Both the position numbers and the translations under genes were made by a program. Under the pieces are notes generated by a model. The model searched no databases. It saw nothing but the letters and a program-made list of their open reading frames with translations, and had not been told where the DNA came from. 64,000 nt of DNA, from the NCBI GenBank assembly GCA_037043455.1, contig JAWPHD010001349.1, forward strand, positions 266,831-330,830, read 5' to 3'. This DNA comes from Cyrtodaria siliqua. Taxonomy: Eukaryota > Mollusca > Bivalvia > Adapedonta > Hiatellidae. Of this stretch, positions 11,079 through 21,549 are shown piece after piece. Numbering within the stretch: position 1 is the first letter of the stretch; every line of letters starts with the position of its first letter.

Positions 11079-14000
11079 GTAAGATACAACTTAAAACGCA
11101 TTTGTAATAAAATACCACCTGTGTAAAGAAACCAATTCTGCTATTCCTTATAGTGCTGTCTTACTACAGGTTTATTGTACTCAAAACTGAATTCTCCTTA
11201 TATGGACATGCAATATAAGGGACATGCCATATAAGGATACACTTACCGTTACAGTTAACAGGGACAGCATCAGTTTAAAAATGTGAAACATAAATCAAAG
11301 TGGAAATTATTGAACTGCCATCAAACAAATGGTGTACTGCAGTATGTATGGGAATAAACGACACATAATATCCAACATATCAGTCTTTATAAAAATGACA
11401 TTTAACAGAACAAATCCGCATAGCCACTTTACTTTCATTCTACTAGTTTTTACACTAAAAGATAAGAGCGTCAATAAGTACCACGTGTTAGTATAAACAA
11501 GATGCAATCCTGCTGATTATATATGTTTAACTATTTGCAGCATATGGATGTCGAAAGACAGCAGTGAATACTGTTCATATACCTTTCACAGGTCCAGATG
11601 TTCTTGATTTGGCTACCTTTAATCTAAAGATAAGTAACCCTACTGTCAATCCTTTTATGTTTGTGGTATCATATACTGTGGTTCTATTTAATCTGGTATG
11701 TGTTGTTTGTTTCGAATGCGTGTTTTGGCTGCCTGTGTTCTGTAAATAGAAATTGTCCTGTTCGACTTGTATACGTATGATAAAGTTGGTTGCTATGGTT
11801 ACACTATTAAAATGCATGTACATTGTTTGAGCAATACGTGATTTGTTATATAAATGATTTGCTATAAACACGATCTAGCTTCGTGCTGGACTGATCGGAC
11901 ACGTAGATTTCCCTAGGTTGTTTAGTTTATTTCTTCTATACATAGGCCACACTACCACCGATAGTCATGCCATTTAGAGTTATAGATAGAGGATGTGTTG
12001 TTTAATAGTTATTTAATATATACCATGGCTTCTGTGAGTGGGATAAAGCCATATGTTATTTATCGTAATATTACAAGCTATATAATTATGCAAATGTGAA
12101 CCGAATTACTGCCTTTGTACAGTAAAGCATTTAGTCCCAAGTATTTGCATGGTATATCATACTATACGCTTAGGCAAACCTTATTATTTATCCTGATTTG
12201 AAATCTTAGTTTATAAAATGCATGTAATTATAACCTAATTTTGCTTAAGGTGTCGCATTACGAATTACAGTCACGTAAACTCTCTGAAGTCATGTAAACA
12301 ACCAATCGACGTAAAAATGCTTCCACTTACAAACTGATGCCATGTTAAGGTAAACTGACAACATTTAATGTAGGTTTGTAATGTGATAAAGAGAATCTTA
12401 CATATGTGACTGTGTATTTTTGACGTTCATAAACTCGTTGAATGGATATCATTTTGTATAACTCGTTTACTGAAGTCAATAATACACAGTCAGTCATGTA
12501 AGTTCATCTATGTATACGACAGTCTATGTTTATTTTCTTTCGAATGCAAGTTGCCAGTAAGAAGTTCAAGGTCGTTTACGAAATACTGAATAAAGACGCA
12601 TTGCCACCACTTGGAGTTTATTATGGACTAGACATAACCATTACACCCACGGCTGATGGTGCATTTCAGAGACAGTTCAGATATAGCGGCCCCAACCGGT
12701 ATGTATACTATATATATTACTGAGAGAAAGCCTTAAACCCACATAAAAGTCACTCATACTATCCACGGGACTAATGCATGTTTGCACATATGACGATTGT
12801 CGTTTGGTAAACCAAGCGTCTTACGATTGACATAACATCAACTGTATTTTAATAAGCGTCCACCGATTTCCAATTGCGCAAAGCGTGTCGTTTATACTTC
12901 CCGTGACGTCACAATCGTGTGACTGTAAAATTTGTCTACCGGTGAACAGTAAAAATTGCTTCACGCTAAGGGTATGGGCTAAGGGTATGGGCAATTTATA
13001 CAGGAGTGTATAAAACGTGAGGTATAATAAATGTGTTTGCATCGTATTTTTTGTCATGTAAATGAGAACAAAATAAAGCAATTTTGTAACTAAGTAGTAG
13101 TCCTATCACAGGAAAAATGTTTTGACATGTGCCACATATGTGTTACTTTCTTATTATTTGCATGTTTTTATCATATATGCATCATGCTATTTACATATGT
13201 GCCATATATGTAAATGATACATATGTGCCATATATGTAAATGATACATATGTGTCACATATGCACCACATATATTTTTCATGTTAATATAATACACCTGT
13301 GCCACAAATGAAATGTATACATACGTATGTCATATGAAACAAACATATATAAAATACATAAAGTATTTATATATATATTTGTTTGTAGAATGTTTAACAA
13401 CTTGTTTACATTTTGATATTATTTAGTAAAAAATAATGTCATATGCCATTACACATGTGTTACTTTCATATTAAATACATAATGTGGAATACATATGTAT
13501 CACATATGTAAAACATACGAATTTCACGTTTAGATATTTTTCCGTTTATCCGTCTTCCTATTTATTGACTATTTGTGACCTCATCAGTTTTTTTTATAAA
13601 ATGTTATCCAATGAGGCGTGTAAGACTTATTTCTTTTAAAATAAAACTATTCAACTTTATTTTTTTGTTTATTCTACATAGAACAAGCATTTCGTGTAGT
13701 GGGAGCACTAGTAGACAGACACTAGCAAGGCCATATAGCAACAAGGCCATATTTAACATTCCAGTCAGTGCATGTGAGTATGTAAACAGTATTCAATAAA
13801 TGCATCAAAATTCACTTCAATTCAAATTGAAGCAAACACCATTCCTTTACAGTCAAAGTGCAGTTGTGTATTAAACACCCACACCATTTCTACAATGAAT
13901 CCACTAATTACACATGTATATGTTTTATCGTTGATATACATATTTATCATTCCTTTCCAGATATGCATGTGTACATGTAGTACGAATACATGTTAAAGCA

Positions 14001-15920
14001 AGGAAATTTATTTATTTTGTTTACAGCGGAGCAGATTGTAGAATTGATATTCTCCTCTTGTCCCGATGCATATATATTGTCATTGTTGTGCTTCGTGTCG
14101 GGAACACAGCGGTGCCCTGTGGACCAAACCATTGTAGTTTTGAGCGTACCTGACTCTACGGCAGGTATTAACGATCTAGAATGGGATGACATTGCCGCGG
14201 ACCTTAAACGGAATACTTATCTGACGTTCGGAGGACATACAGACTTGACTAGTTTCTTCGTCTATGGAGAAAATAGTAAGTTATTAAACTAGAATCCAAC
14301 GTTTGAAAACACGTTAAGGACCCAGTGTATATAAAGGGAATATAATAAATATGTGATAACAAATTTGAAAGAATAAATAAATGAATAAATAAATAAATGA
14401 ATGAATGAATGAATGAATGAATGAATGAATGAATGAATGAGTGAGTGAGTGAGTGAGTGAGTGAGTGAGTGAGTGAGTGAGTGAGTGAGTGAGTGAGTGA
14501 GTGAGTGAATAAAAAAATAAATATATATATATAAAAAAATATATAATAAATCATTAAATAAATAAATATCAAAGTAATACATGTACACCTACTGATCAAA
14601 TTTGAAAGCGGTATCGTTTATAGGTTGATAATTGAAAGAAAAGATGTTCAACGCCTATTTAACATTGCGTTTTCCAAGTTACGTGACAGCCATTTTAAGC
14701 CTAAATGTTAAAGTCATGGACACATATGCATAGTATATGTCCTAATACAACCAATGTCTAAATTTGGTAGTTGTATCGCTTATAGTTTAACAAATATTGT
14801 TGAAAGTAAAATCGTTAAAAAATATTTAACTTTTTTAAAAGTTACTTTTCAGATTTTAATAACCTAAATGTCAAGGTCATTGAAACATATTGGTGGGTTA
14901 TATCCTTATAAACCCTCTGACAACATTTAAACTTTGTGTCAATTTCAGTTTGAAATATATTGTTGTAAGAACGCATGTTTAACATTTTAACTATTGTTTG
15001 GGGCGCTTGTTTCAGCCAAAGGTTTTTCTGCAGTAACTCGAGCAATTTTAACAATACGTACATCAGTCATATATCATTAGAACTGGCATTTTTAGTGGTA
15101 AATAAAACTACTTTACTTTTGAAAATCAGTTGAGAAATAAATATTTTACAGCCAAAATGATTTTTTGATGGGGCTTTTCCTATGTAAATTCCTTGTTGGT
15201 GGGACAGCAGAAAATTACAAAATGTCAAATAACTCCAGTAAAACTTGATATTTTGTTATAAAACTTTCAGGGTGTCTTAATGTAGTAATATCCAACAATT
15301 TAAAACTATTTTTGAATAAAAAATCTAAAAAAATATATTTTTCGAATTGTTCATGCAGCAGAATTTTGCATTGAAAATGACCCATCAAAATCAACTTTCG
15401 CACAAGAATTTTTTATTTCTCAACCGATTTAGAAAAGTAAGGTATTTTTATTTACCACTAAAAATGTCTGTTCCACTGATATATAACTTATATAGGTAGT
15501 AGATTAATTTTATCTTAAAAGTCCAAAAAACCTTTGGCTGAAACAAGCGCCCCAAACAATAATGCACGGACGTACAACTTTCATTTTGTTATGTCACCTT
15601 CCATCTGTGTAAACAAAACAGCGAAACACATTGAACTTTATTGTTCAATGTGTTTCGCTGTTTTGTGAAGCTATTTTATAGAACGTTCATCAATTGGCAT
15701 GGTTGAGCCATACTGAGGAAGAGTGAGATTCGGTGGCGGAAGTATATCTGAAGACAAAAATAACTGGTTAGTGATTTCAGGACGTTGGCACTTATTTTAT
15801 ATGATTTATCATTTCAGGTTGTTGATTTTAAACCAGAATGAAATATGTTTATTTGTACACAACAATAGGACATTGGTACCTGGGACCGAAATACACCTAA
15901 CAGTTAATATACAGACATGA
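10994..15920 (+). CDS. Predicted secreted protein of unknown family (6-7 exons)
   Basis: This is a composite model of exons 10989-11078, 11541-11695, about 12562-12698, 13682-13773, 14027-14275, about 15724-15766 and 15818-15920. Coding phases agree across every junction and sum to about 288 codons including the stop. The protein starts MMSILTLVVICSITVVVMG, a good signal peptide cleaved near residue 19-20. No later stretch long enough to be a clear membrane anchor was seen. It has several cysteines (one each in exons 2, 4 and 7, three in exon 5) and N-R-T glycosylation sequons, one across the exon 3/4 junction and one in the last exon. I cannot name the family. Alternating hydrophobic strands with CFVSGTQRCP recall beta-sandwich ectodomains, but that is a weak impression. 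Exact acceptors of exons 3 and 6 are uncertain, and additional exons could be missed. Confidence 0.5.
11079..11540 (+). other. Intron after the signal-peptide exon
   Basis: The intron runs from GTAAGA to CTATTTGCAG. A short repeat, CATGCAATATAAGG / CATGCCATATAAGG, lies near 11206-11237. Nothing else was recognised. Confidence 0.45.
11541..11695 (+). CDS. Second coding exon
   Basis: The acceptor TTTGCAG is at 11540 and the donor CTG|GTATGT at 11696. Phase 1 in and phase 0 out give 51 whole codons plus the completed codon. It encodes TYGCRKTAVNTVHIPFTG and then a hydrophobic, beta-like stretch. Its 3' third resembles repeat DNA at 18815-18955, so part of the exon may be repeat-derived. Confidence 0.5.
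11696..12561 (+). other. Intron
   Basis: AT-rich sequence between the donor at 11696 and an acceptor near 12550 or 12561. No element was recognised. Confidence 0.4.
12562..12698 (+). CDS. Third coding exon
   Basis: The open frame KFKVVYEILNKDALPPLGVY continues to FRYSGPN and the donor CCG|GTATGT at 12699 (phase 2). The start is uncertain: an AG at 12561 keeps phase 0 from the previous exon, while an AG at 12550 would need a different upstream donor. Confidence 0.5.
12699..13681 (+). other. Intron with CATATG-type tandem words
   Basis: At 13120-13520 words such as ACATATGTGCCATATATGTAAATG recur irregularly. The intron ends TTTATTCTACATAG at 13681. Confidence 0.45.
13682..13773 (+). CDS. Fourth coding exon
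   Basis: Bounded by CTACATAG and GCAT|GTGAGT. Phase 2 in, phase 1 out, 30 whole codons. It encodes TSISCSGSTSRQTLARPYSN then KAIFNIPVSA, completing an N-R-T glycosylation sequon across the upstream junction. Confidence 0.55.
14027..14275 (+). CDS. Fifth coding exon, the longest
   Basis: Bounded by TTTGTTTACAG at 14026 and AATA|GTAAGT at 14276. Phase 1 in and out, 82 whole codons. It contains three cysteines (SSCPD, LLCFV, QRCPV) and a mixed hydrophobic/acidic sequence typical of a folded extracellular domain. It is the best-supported exon: it combines length, GC content above its surroundings and consensus splice sites. Confidence 0.6.
14376..14510. repeat. (ATGA)n then (GTGA)n microsatellite
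   Basis: Runs of AATAAATAAATGAATGAATG change to GTGAGTGAGTGAG at about 14440 and end at about 14508. The switch from ATGA to GTGA units is a single-base variant that has spread through half the tract. Confidence 0.9.
14992..15561. mobile_element. Foldback MITE in intron
   Basis: The left end TATTGTTTGGGGCGCTTG and the right end CAAGCGCCCCAAACAATA are inverted copies, continuing as imperfect inverted arms of about 170 bp (shared inner words include TTTTTAGTGGTAAATAAAA and GTTGAGAAATAAA). No transposase remnant was seen, and a target duplication is not obvious. Confidence 0.7.
15613..15666. repeat. Perfect 24 bp inverted repeat with 6 nt loop
   Basis: Left arm 15613-15636 and right arm 15643-15666 are exact reverse complements (core CAGCGAAACACATTGAAC), with loop TTTATT. 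It lies about 50 bp before the small exon near 15724 and could affect recognition of that weak acceptor. Confidence 0.85.
15724..15766 (+). CDS. Sixth, small coding exon (start uncertain)
   Basis: The segment RFGGGSISEDKNN ends in TG|GTTAGT at 15767 and joins the last exon in frame to form tryptophan. Either AG at 15717 or AG at 15723 gives the required phase; both lack a strong pyrimidine tract. An alternative is a weaker donor at the end of exon 5 splicing straight to the last exon. Confidence 0.4.
15818..15920 (+). CDS. Last coding exon
   Basis: The acceptor TTATCATTTCAG is at 15817; the frame LLILNQNEICLFVHNNRTLV runs to a TGA at 15918-15920. It contains an N-R-T sequon and ends LTVNIQT, without a tail that looks like a membrane anchor or GPI signal. 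Confidence 0.5.
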
Positions 15921-16183
15921 TGGGTGATGAAAATGACTGAAAACAACACTTTATTTAACATATCGTTAAATATACAACCAGTCGCCGTCAAAACAGATTA
16001 TTTGATAGTCATATGCTATTTTTTGAAAAATAAATATAATAACGACAACCGCCTTTTTTCATTATTTTTAATGAAACATGTTACTATTCCTAAAATGATG
16101 AAATGGGTAACAAAAGTGTTCTGTTTCACGTCAGATGATTTAATGAGAGTTTTAACGAAGCATTAACACTATCGCTAAACCTA
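15921..16183. other. 3' flank of the modelled gene
   Basis: AT-rich sequence that would hold the 3' untranslated region. An AATAAA-like AAATAAATATAATAA lies near 16027. No other feature was recognised. Confidence 0.3.
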
Positions 16184-16663
16184 GACGTGAGAATCATGGC
16201 TCTTATGGTAGTATGTACCTACCTTAAATCCATGATTCCAATACTTTGACAGTTAGGCAGAGCGCCATACGCACTCTCCTTGCAAAGTGTCTGAATACTT
16301 CACGCAAAGTAATGTATCAAGAGAACATATCTTAAGTACACCATATTGCATGCATATAACTCACCAAAAAGAAGAATATCATATATAGTTTCCGACATTT
16401 CTGGTAGAGTGGATTAAAAAACTCGATCGGCGTGCTATTCTTCTCTTTGGTGAGTTCTATGCATGTGTGTTATTTAAGCTTGTTATATTGAAATACGGAT
16501 GAAAATACGGTATTTGATTGTTAAGGCATTGCGTGATGTCTTCAGAAACCTCGACAGAAAAGTGAGTACGGGGATCAGTATGGGGTCCTACCTGTCATGC
16601 TAAGACAATGATTCATGGCTCTTAGGTAGGTACATATTACCATAACAGCATGATTTTCACGTA
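16184..16663. mobile_element. Inverted-repeat element (~480 bp)
   Basis: Left arm 16184-16236 (ACGTGAGAATCATGGCTCTT, GTATGTACCTACCTTA) and right arm 16608-16663 are imperfect inverted copies. An inner pair, AACTCACCAAAAAGAAGAAT at about 16360-16380 and its inverse at about 16437-16457, gives a second nested stem. It is probably a non-autonomous DNA element. Confidence 0.65.
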
Positions 16664-16834
16664 TAAGTAAAACCAAGTCTGTATAGTAGTGTAAACAATT
16701 TTATCACATAACATGTGGCGTGGAAGTGTAATAACACCATTTAATATTTTCGATATTCCACTAGTGGTATAACATAACTTTTCTGACCTAATGTGACGTT
16801 ATAAGTTATGTAATAAATATAATCTAACATTCGT

Positions 16835-16915
16835 TCTCATTCATTATTGAATTTATTAAACTCGTTAGCAAAAACTCGTTTAATAAATTCACTAATGAAT
16901 GGGTACTAATGTAAG
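16835..16915. repeat. Foldback hairpin ending AGATCCTCTATG
   Basis: TCATTATTGAATTTATTAAACTCG and its inverse CGTTTAATAAATTCACTAATGA flank a short AGCAAAAA loop. The flank AAGATCCTCTATG at 16912-16924 matches the flank of a related foldback at 39171-39315. Confidence 0.7.
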
Positions 16916-16924
16916 ATCCTCTAT

Positions 16925-17929
16925 GACTATTTTAAATCAAAAGAATGAAGTGATATCAAGTTACACGCTGTCCGAGACTTTTCAGTTATGTCTGAGATTT
17001 GAAACCCCTCGTGTATACTTCATAAGAAAGCAAAACATGTTAATAATAACAATGAAAGTCAAACAATCATGTATGCATTGCATAATAAGCTTACGCAGGC
17101 ACATACACCTTAAAGCTACAGGCTCTACACTTAAACCGATACTAACTCATGAATATGAAGAAGTCACGGACGAAGTTGTTTCATTTCGACGAACATCCAA
17201 AAAGTCGTTATATAAACCAGAAATCGATGCGAAACATATCACATTTTATCTCTATAAAAAATGAAACAACTATAACAAAAACAATTAGAACGGATTCGAC
17301 GGCACGCCATCGCAAATACCAGATTTTCTTCACATAGGTCAATTCCCTTTAATCATGTATCCATTTTACATGTAGTTGTTTTGATCGTTCTTTGATACTC
17401 AGATCAGATGCTTTTCTGTATACATGTATGACACTGTAAATGAATAAAACGTGTTTAGGGTTTTTGTGTATTTGAACTTTTGACCCCTATCCCAGAGTCC
17501 CATGGTGACTCTGAAGCGAATTATACTGATATTCCAAAAATAAACCATAAAATGTATTCGACCGAATTTACCTCTCTCCACCCACCCCCACCCCCAGCTC
17601 CACAAACACCCAGCCCCATTCCCCCACATCGAAACACCTATAAGATGGAAACACTGAACTTGTTTGATATGTTTTGTATTTTCAGAGGTGTATACTTGCA
17701 TATTTGCCATGTTTAAAACAAAAGAAAATAGGAAAATGACACTGCAGTAGAATTGTGTGCATATTAGACCTTATGACGCCCCTTACAATCTCCACCCCAA
17801 CACAACCCCCTCCACCCCACACAACCCCCCTCCCCCCACACACATACAGGAGAAAACAAACATATTATTTTACACTGTAATCCCTTCATCAAAACGTTCG
17901 TTTGAGACATAATTAAAAAAAAAATGACC
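16925..17929. other. Intergenic, pyrimidine-rich tracts
   Basis: A 121-codon open frame at 16899-17264 is AT-rich with no recognisable domain, and I do not call it. C-rich tracts lie at about 17580-17640 and 17795-17850. Confidence 0.3.
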
Positions 17930-18300
17930 CTCTGTTATCCTCCACCACCTGACCTACCAACTCCAACACAAACCCCAGGGAAGACGTCCGAGTTTAAATA
18001 ATAAATCATTTTACAAGCTGTGTATTTGTAAGTTATGTGAAAAAATATGGAAAAATGACAGTGAAATTGAATTTTTAATGAATTTGACCTTTTAACCCCC
18101 CCACCCATGATGGCCCCTGGGCTCGGAGCCAAACATTTTTTGCACTTGTACGCCGCCATCTTATGGTGAAGACATACCCTAAATTTGGTTGAATTCCGTT
18201 CAACCGTTTAGGAGGAGATGTGATAACGGACGGACGGACGGACGGACGGACGGAGACGACTTTAATATACTTTTTTTTCTTCAAAAAACGTGATTATAAC
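17930..18300. repeat. Dispersed repeat ending in (GGAC)n
   Basis: Shares a long series of words with 28040-28350, including CCCAGGG-AGACGT, GGGCTCGGAG, GACATACCCTAA, TTTGGTTGAATTCCGTTCA and TTTAGGAGGAGATG, followed by a (GGAC)n tract at about 18226-18253. It is likely the 3' end of a dispersed element whose class I could not assign. Confidence 0.65.
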
Positions 18301-18739
18301 AACAACAAAAAGTTGCCCGGAACGGAATCTGAACTAGGAAATCTGCGGTTTCATTTGTTAAACATGAACGTGTTTATCAAAAGAGGTTATGACCCTATAA
18401 TTTTGCAACTCACTGCATCTTTAGTGGTTGACCCATTTACAGTTCGCCACTATGCTTTCCCCTTTGATTGTGCGATGATCGGACAGATTATGTCTACCTA
18501 AACCCTCATAGGACGGTATTGTTTGATGTGTGTCTTAAATTTTGTCTTATCGTACTCTTACGTGTTTTTTATCTCGTATTGCTCTGACTTCAGCGAAGTC
18601 ATTGAATACTTGCTTTGTGGCTTTTTATGTGTTTACTTATATTGCCTATTAATGCTGCCATGTTTGTTAGAGAATATAACCTGGCGGGGATATCTTTATT
18701 TACACTCCCGTTTTATTGGGACGACAATAGGTTAAGAGC
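18301..18739. other. Unassigned sequence
   Basis: A plus-strand frame ending at 18501 is open partly through the repeat to its left. No domain was recognised. The rest has no visible feature. Confidence 0.25.
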
Positions 18740-19640
18740 GAGGATTGGAGCACACTAGAACCTGGTTTAAACACACAGAGGACATTTTTGCAACTGACCG
18801 TTCCAAGGCGATAGCCCTATTATCAACCCTTTTATGTTGGTGATGTCTAATCTTGCATTGTATTCATCTTTGTAGTTGTTGTTTGTTTCTGTGTGTGTTT
18901 GTGATTGACAGTGGCCCTTGACTGCTGCATTTCCTGTTCGACATTTATATCCACTTCAAGGTTTTATATATGAAAGTATTCCCGCTAAAAATAAGTATAA
19001 AAGCCGAACAGGAATTGCAGCTTTCACAGAACACAGTAAAACCCAAAACACGGTAAAAGACAATCACGAATGGCAATGTTGATTAATTAAAATTAAAATA
19101 ATGTGCAAAGGTATTTTTACGAAGTTTATGGTAACGGTAGCCTTGATGGAGTAGTTTTCTAATTATACAAAGATTATGAATATTAAAGTCCTCAACTCGA
19201 GTACAAGCTATAGACAAACGAATAAGTTGAGACACATAGACACCATAACAAGTTGCTCGGGGAACATCCCCATCTAAATGGTGATAATTAACAATATCAA
19301 AATTAAAATCATCTCTATTGTCATAGATTTTGCTAATTATTTGACCATTTTCAATAGAGAGATGTAAATCGAGAAAAGAAGCGTTAGTATCAGAAACATT
19401 AGTTTTGTTAAGTTGAAGTTCTTTAGGATATATATTATTAACCAGAGTAGAAATGAAAGGGTTGTCAATGTTCAATTTGTCATCTAGATATCGAGAATTG
19501 TGAATAAAGGCTTCAATAACATCTGCCTGGGTATCTGGTGAAAGACTCAACATGACATCTCTTTCATAGCAATATATAAACACATCTGCGACAAGGGGTG
19601 CACAGTTCGTACCCATAGGGATACATAAATCATGGAATCG
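18740..19640 (-). mobile_element. Penelope-like retroelement fragment
   Basis: The fragment comprises a reverse transcriptase C-terminal half (19083-19616) and presumed 3' flank at 18740-19082. Part of that flank (18815-18955) resembles 11640-11775 in the modelled gene. The 5' part of the element, and any GIY-YIG endonuclease, is absent. Confidence 0.55.
19083..19637 (-). pseudogene. Penelope-like reverse transcriptase, C-terminal fragment
   Basis: The open frame of 177 codons begins at or just before IPMGTNCAPLVADVFIY, the conserved start of the palm segment in this RT family. It continues through a YLDD catalytic box (residues about 43-46), IYPKELQLN, an SFLDLHLSI block, and the typical C-terminal KIYDNRDDFNFDIVNYHHL...YGVYVSQLIR...RKLLHQGY series. 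In this family YIDD or YADD is more usual. Everything upstream (fingers, N-terminal domain) is missing, so it is a truncated copy. There is no frameshift within the fragment. It could be a low-copy RT from a related Penelope lineage; the class is clear but the exact family is not. Confidence 0.8.
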
Positions 19641-20743
19641 TATTGGTATGTTGTAGCATTTTTAACTCTAAATAACCGGTACTGAAATGTAAACCCTATA
19701 TTTATTGACGTCATGATTCAGCGTCATAGTTAGTTATTTTGTGTTCGGAGTTAGTTATTAATATTTAGCGATTATGATTTTTTTCCACTGGAAAATCCTT
19801 TCACCCGAAGAAATGTAATAAAACCGTTCTCATCGTTTTCATGCTAAAACAATGCCATCCAGTCATGAATTGACATTGTGTGCTATGTTCCAAGTTGGGA
19901 AATGTTTTACAAAGCGCTTCCTTCGAGGACAATACCAGTGGGACACCACATGAATGTATGTGGATATAAAATGACGCATTCAAGGACCACATTCAACCAC
20001 ATACACGCACAGAAACAAACAACAACTACAATACAAAGATGAATAAAAGGCAAGATATAAAATCACAAACATATATGACCTAAAAGGTGCGGTTATAGTT
20101 GATAAAACGTCGTATTAAACAGGTGCGGTTATAAAACAGACGCATTAAGCAATTGATAAACAAAATAAAGAACAAATGAAAATCAAAAATTTGGAAAAAA
20201 ATAAATACTAGACCATAACTTAATAGAAAAAAAAAAAAAAAGAACATATGAAATAAGGGAGAAGAAACTAGATGTAACCAAAGTAAGATACCTGTCCAGA
20301 GCAAAATGGTTTTATTAAGGGGAGGGGAAAACAAGTAGCTATATAGGTATATTTTGCAATCTAAAAAACAGGAATTTTACTTCAAAGTTAATGATATTGT
20401 TAATAAAAATACATATATTAATTCTCAGAATTATATTTTACAGGTAACACGATCATTCTATAAACATCCATATTAATATCATGAAACTAATCATGCAAAT
20501 GTTAAAGAGATATTGTCTATCAAAAGAAATGTTTAAATATGTTCAATGAATTACATGCATGTATTTTGTATTAGCTCTATACTGTCTGCATTTAGTTCCG
20601 ATCCAACACCATGGAGTAAAATGGCATTATGAACTATAACGGATATGTATTGACACTAATAACATTCACACACACAATTAATATTCAAACCATTGTTCTA
20701 GAATATTAATAGTCTTCATCATCATCGCATCCTAGGCAACCAC
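19641..20743. other. Intergenic
   Basis: AT-rich sequence with an A-tract near 20227-20242 and no recognised gene. The phrase GGTGCGGTTATA near 20087 and 20121 recurs near 22300 (GGTGCGGTTATAGC), a low-copy repeat. Confidence 0.3.
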
Positions 20744-20753
20744 TGTGCTAAAT

Positions 20754-21171
20754 ATGAACACCACCCTTCAACAGACGTAGTTCCGTCGGTGTGTTCTTGG
20801 CAAGACACTTTCCCTTAGCCTCGTCCGTCGGATGGGGACGTAAACCGGGCGGTCCCGTGTATCGGTCTATCCTCCGAGCACGTAAAAGAACCATAGGAAT
20901 CTATTCGATAATAAGAGTAGGGCAGGTTCCCGGATTCCTATGTATCCTTCCCCTCTCTCTGGGGCGGCTCTAAATAACCTATATTGTGTTGATGAGCCGT
21001 TAAACAACATTCAATTCAATTCAATTCAACAGACGTAGGAGGAGTTTAGATATGAACACCACCCTTCAACTGACGTAGGAGGAGTTTAGATATGAACACC
21101 ACCCTTCAACTGACGTAGGAGGAGTTTAGATATGAAAACCACCCTTCAACTGACGTAGGAGGAGTTTAGAC
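20754..21171. repeat. 40 bp tandem repeat, 4 units, interrupted by a retroposon
   Basis: The unit ATGAACACCACCCTTCAACT followed by GACGTAGGAGGAGTTTAGAT starts at 20754, 21052, 21092 and 21132. The first unit is split by a 244 bp insertion with target duplication. Confidence 0.85.
20781..21024 (+). mobile_element. Short retroposon (SINE or truncated LINE) with (ATTCA)n tail
   Basis: The insertion is flanked by exact 14 bp duplications TTCAACAGACGTAG at 20767-20780 and 21025-21038. It contains GCAAGACACTTTCCCTTAGC, GGATGGGGACGTAAACCGGG and GCCGTTAAACAACATTC, and ends in ATTCAATTCAATTCAA. Target duplication plus simple-repeat tail indicates LINE-mediated retroposition. No Pol III A/B boxes were recognised, so a 5'-truncated LINE end is equally possible. 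Confidence 0.75.
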
Positions 21172-21549
21172 TACGAGAAATACTAATCCCATATGAACAC
21201 GAGTCCCCTCCCCTAGCAAAAAGGTCCCGTATATAAAATCGCAAAATGCATGCTGACCCTATATGACCATATGACGTTTATGTGAGGAATACTAACTGGG
21301 CACCATGTTTAGATGCCATGTGTCCCCCTAAAGAGTAACACATTAACATACGTTATTCTGGAGGATTGAATTTGAAACAAACACCCAATATAAAATACCA
21401 AACATTCATGTCTGATGTACATGTAAGGTCGTGCCAGCCGTATACGAGTATTTTTTTTTTTAAATCTTGCATCGATTATATCATGATATAATAATTCTTT
21501 ATTAAGTAATCAGGTCACTGGGTAGAAAAAAGAAAGAAATTTAAGTATA
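21172..21549. other. Intergenic
   Basis: No gene or repeat recognised apart from short T-runs. Confidence 0.3.

Larger units (their letters stand above)
14276..15717 (+). other. Large intron with microsatellite, MITE and hairpin
   Basis: Contains an (ATGA)n/(GTGA)n microsatellite at 14376-14510, a foldback element at 14992-15561 and a perfect hairpin at 15613-15666. The long Ser/Leu/His/Thr open frames on the minus strand at 14249-14599 are translations of the microsatellite. Confidence 0.5.

Noticed and set aside
14249..14599. Two overlapping minus-strand open frames of 99-116 codons rich in HSLT/HSFI repeats
   Set aside because: They are translations of the (GTGA)n/(ATGA)n microsatellite inside an intron.
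16899..17264. 121-codon plus-strand open frame
   Set aside because: AT-rich, no domain, no splice or promoter support, and a length that can occur by chance in 64 kb.
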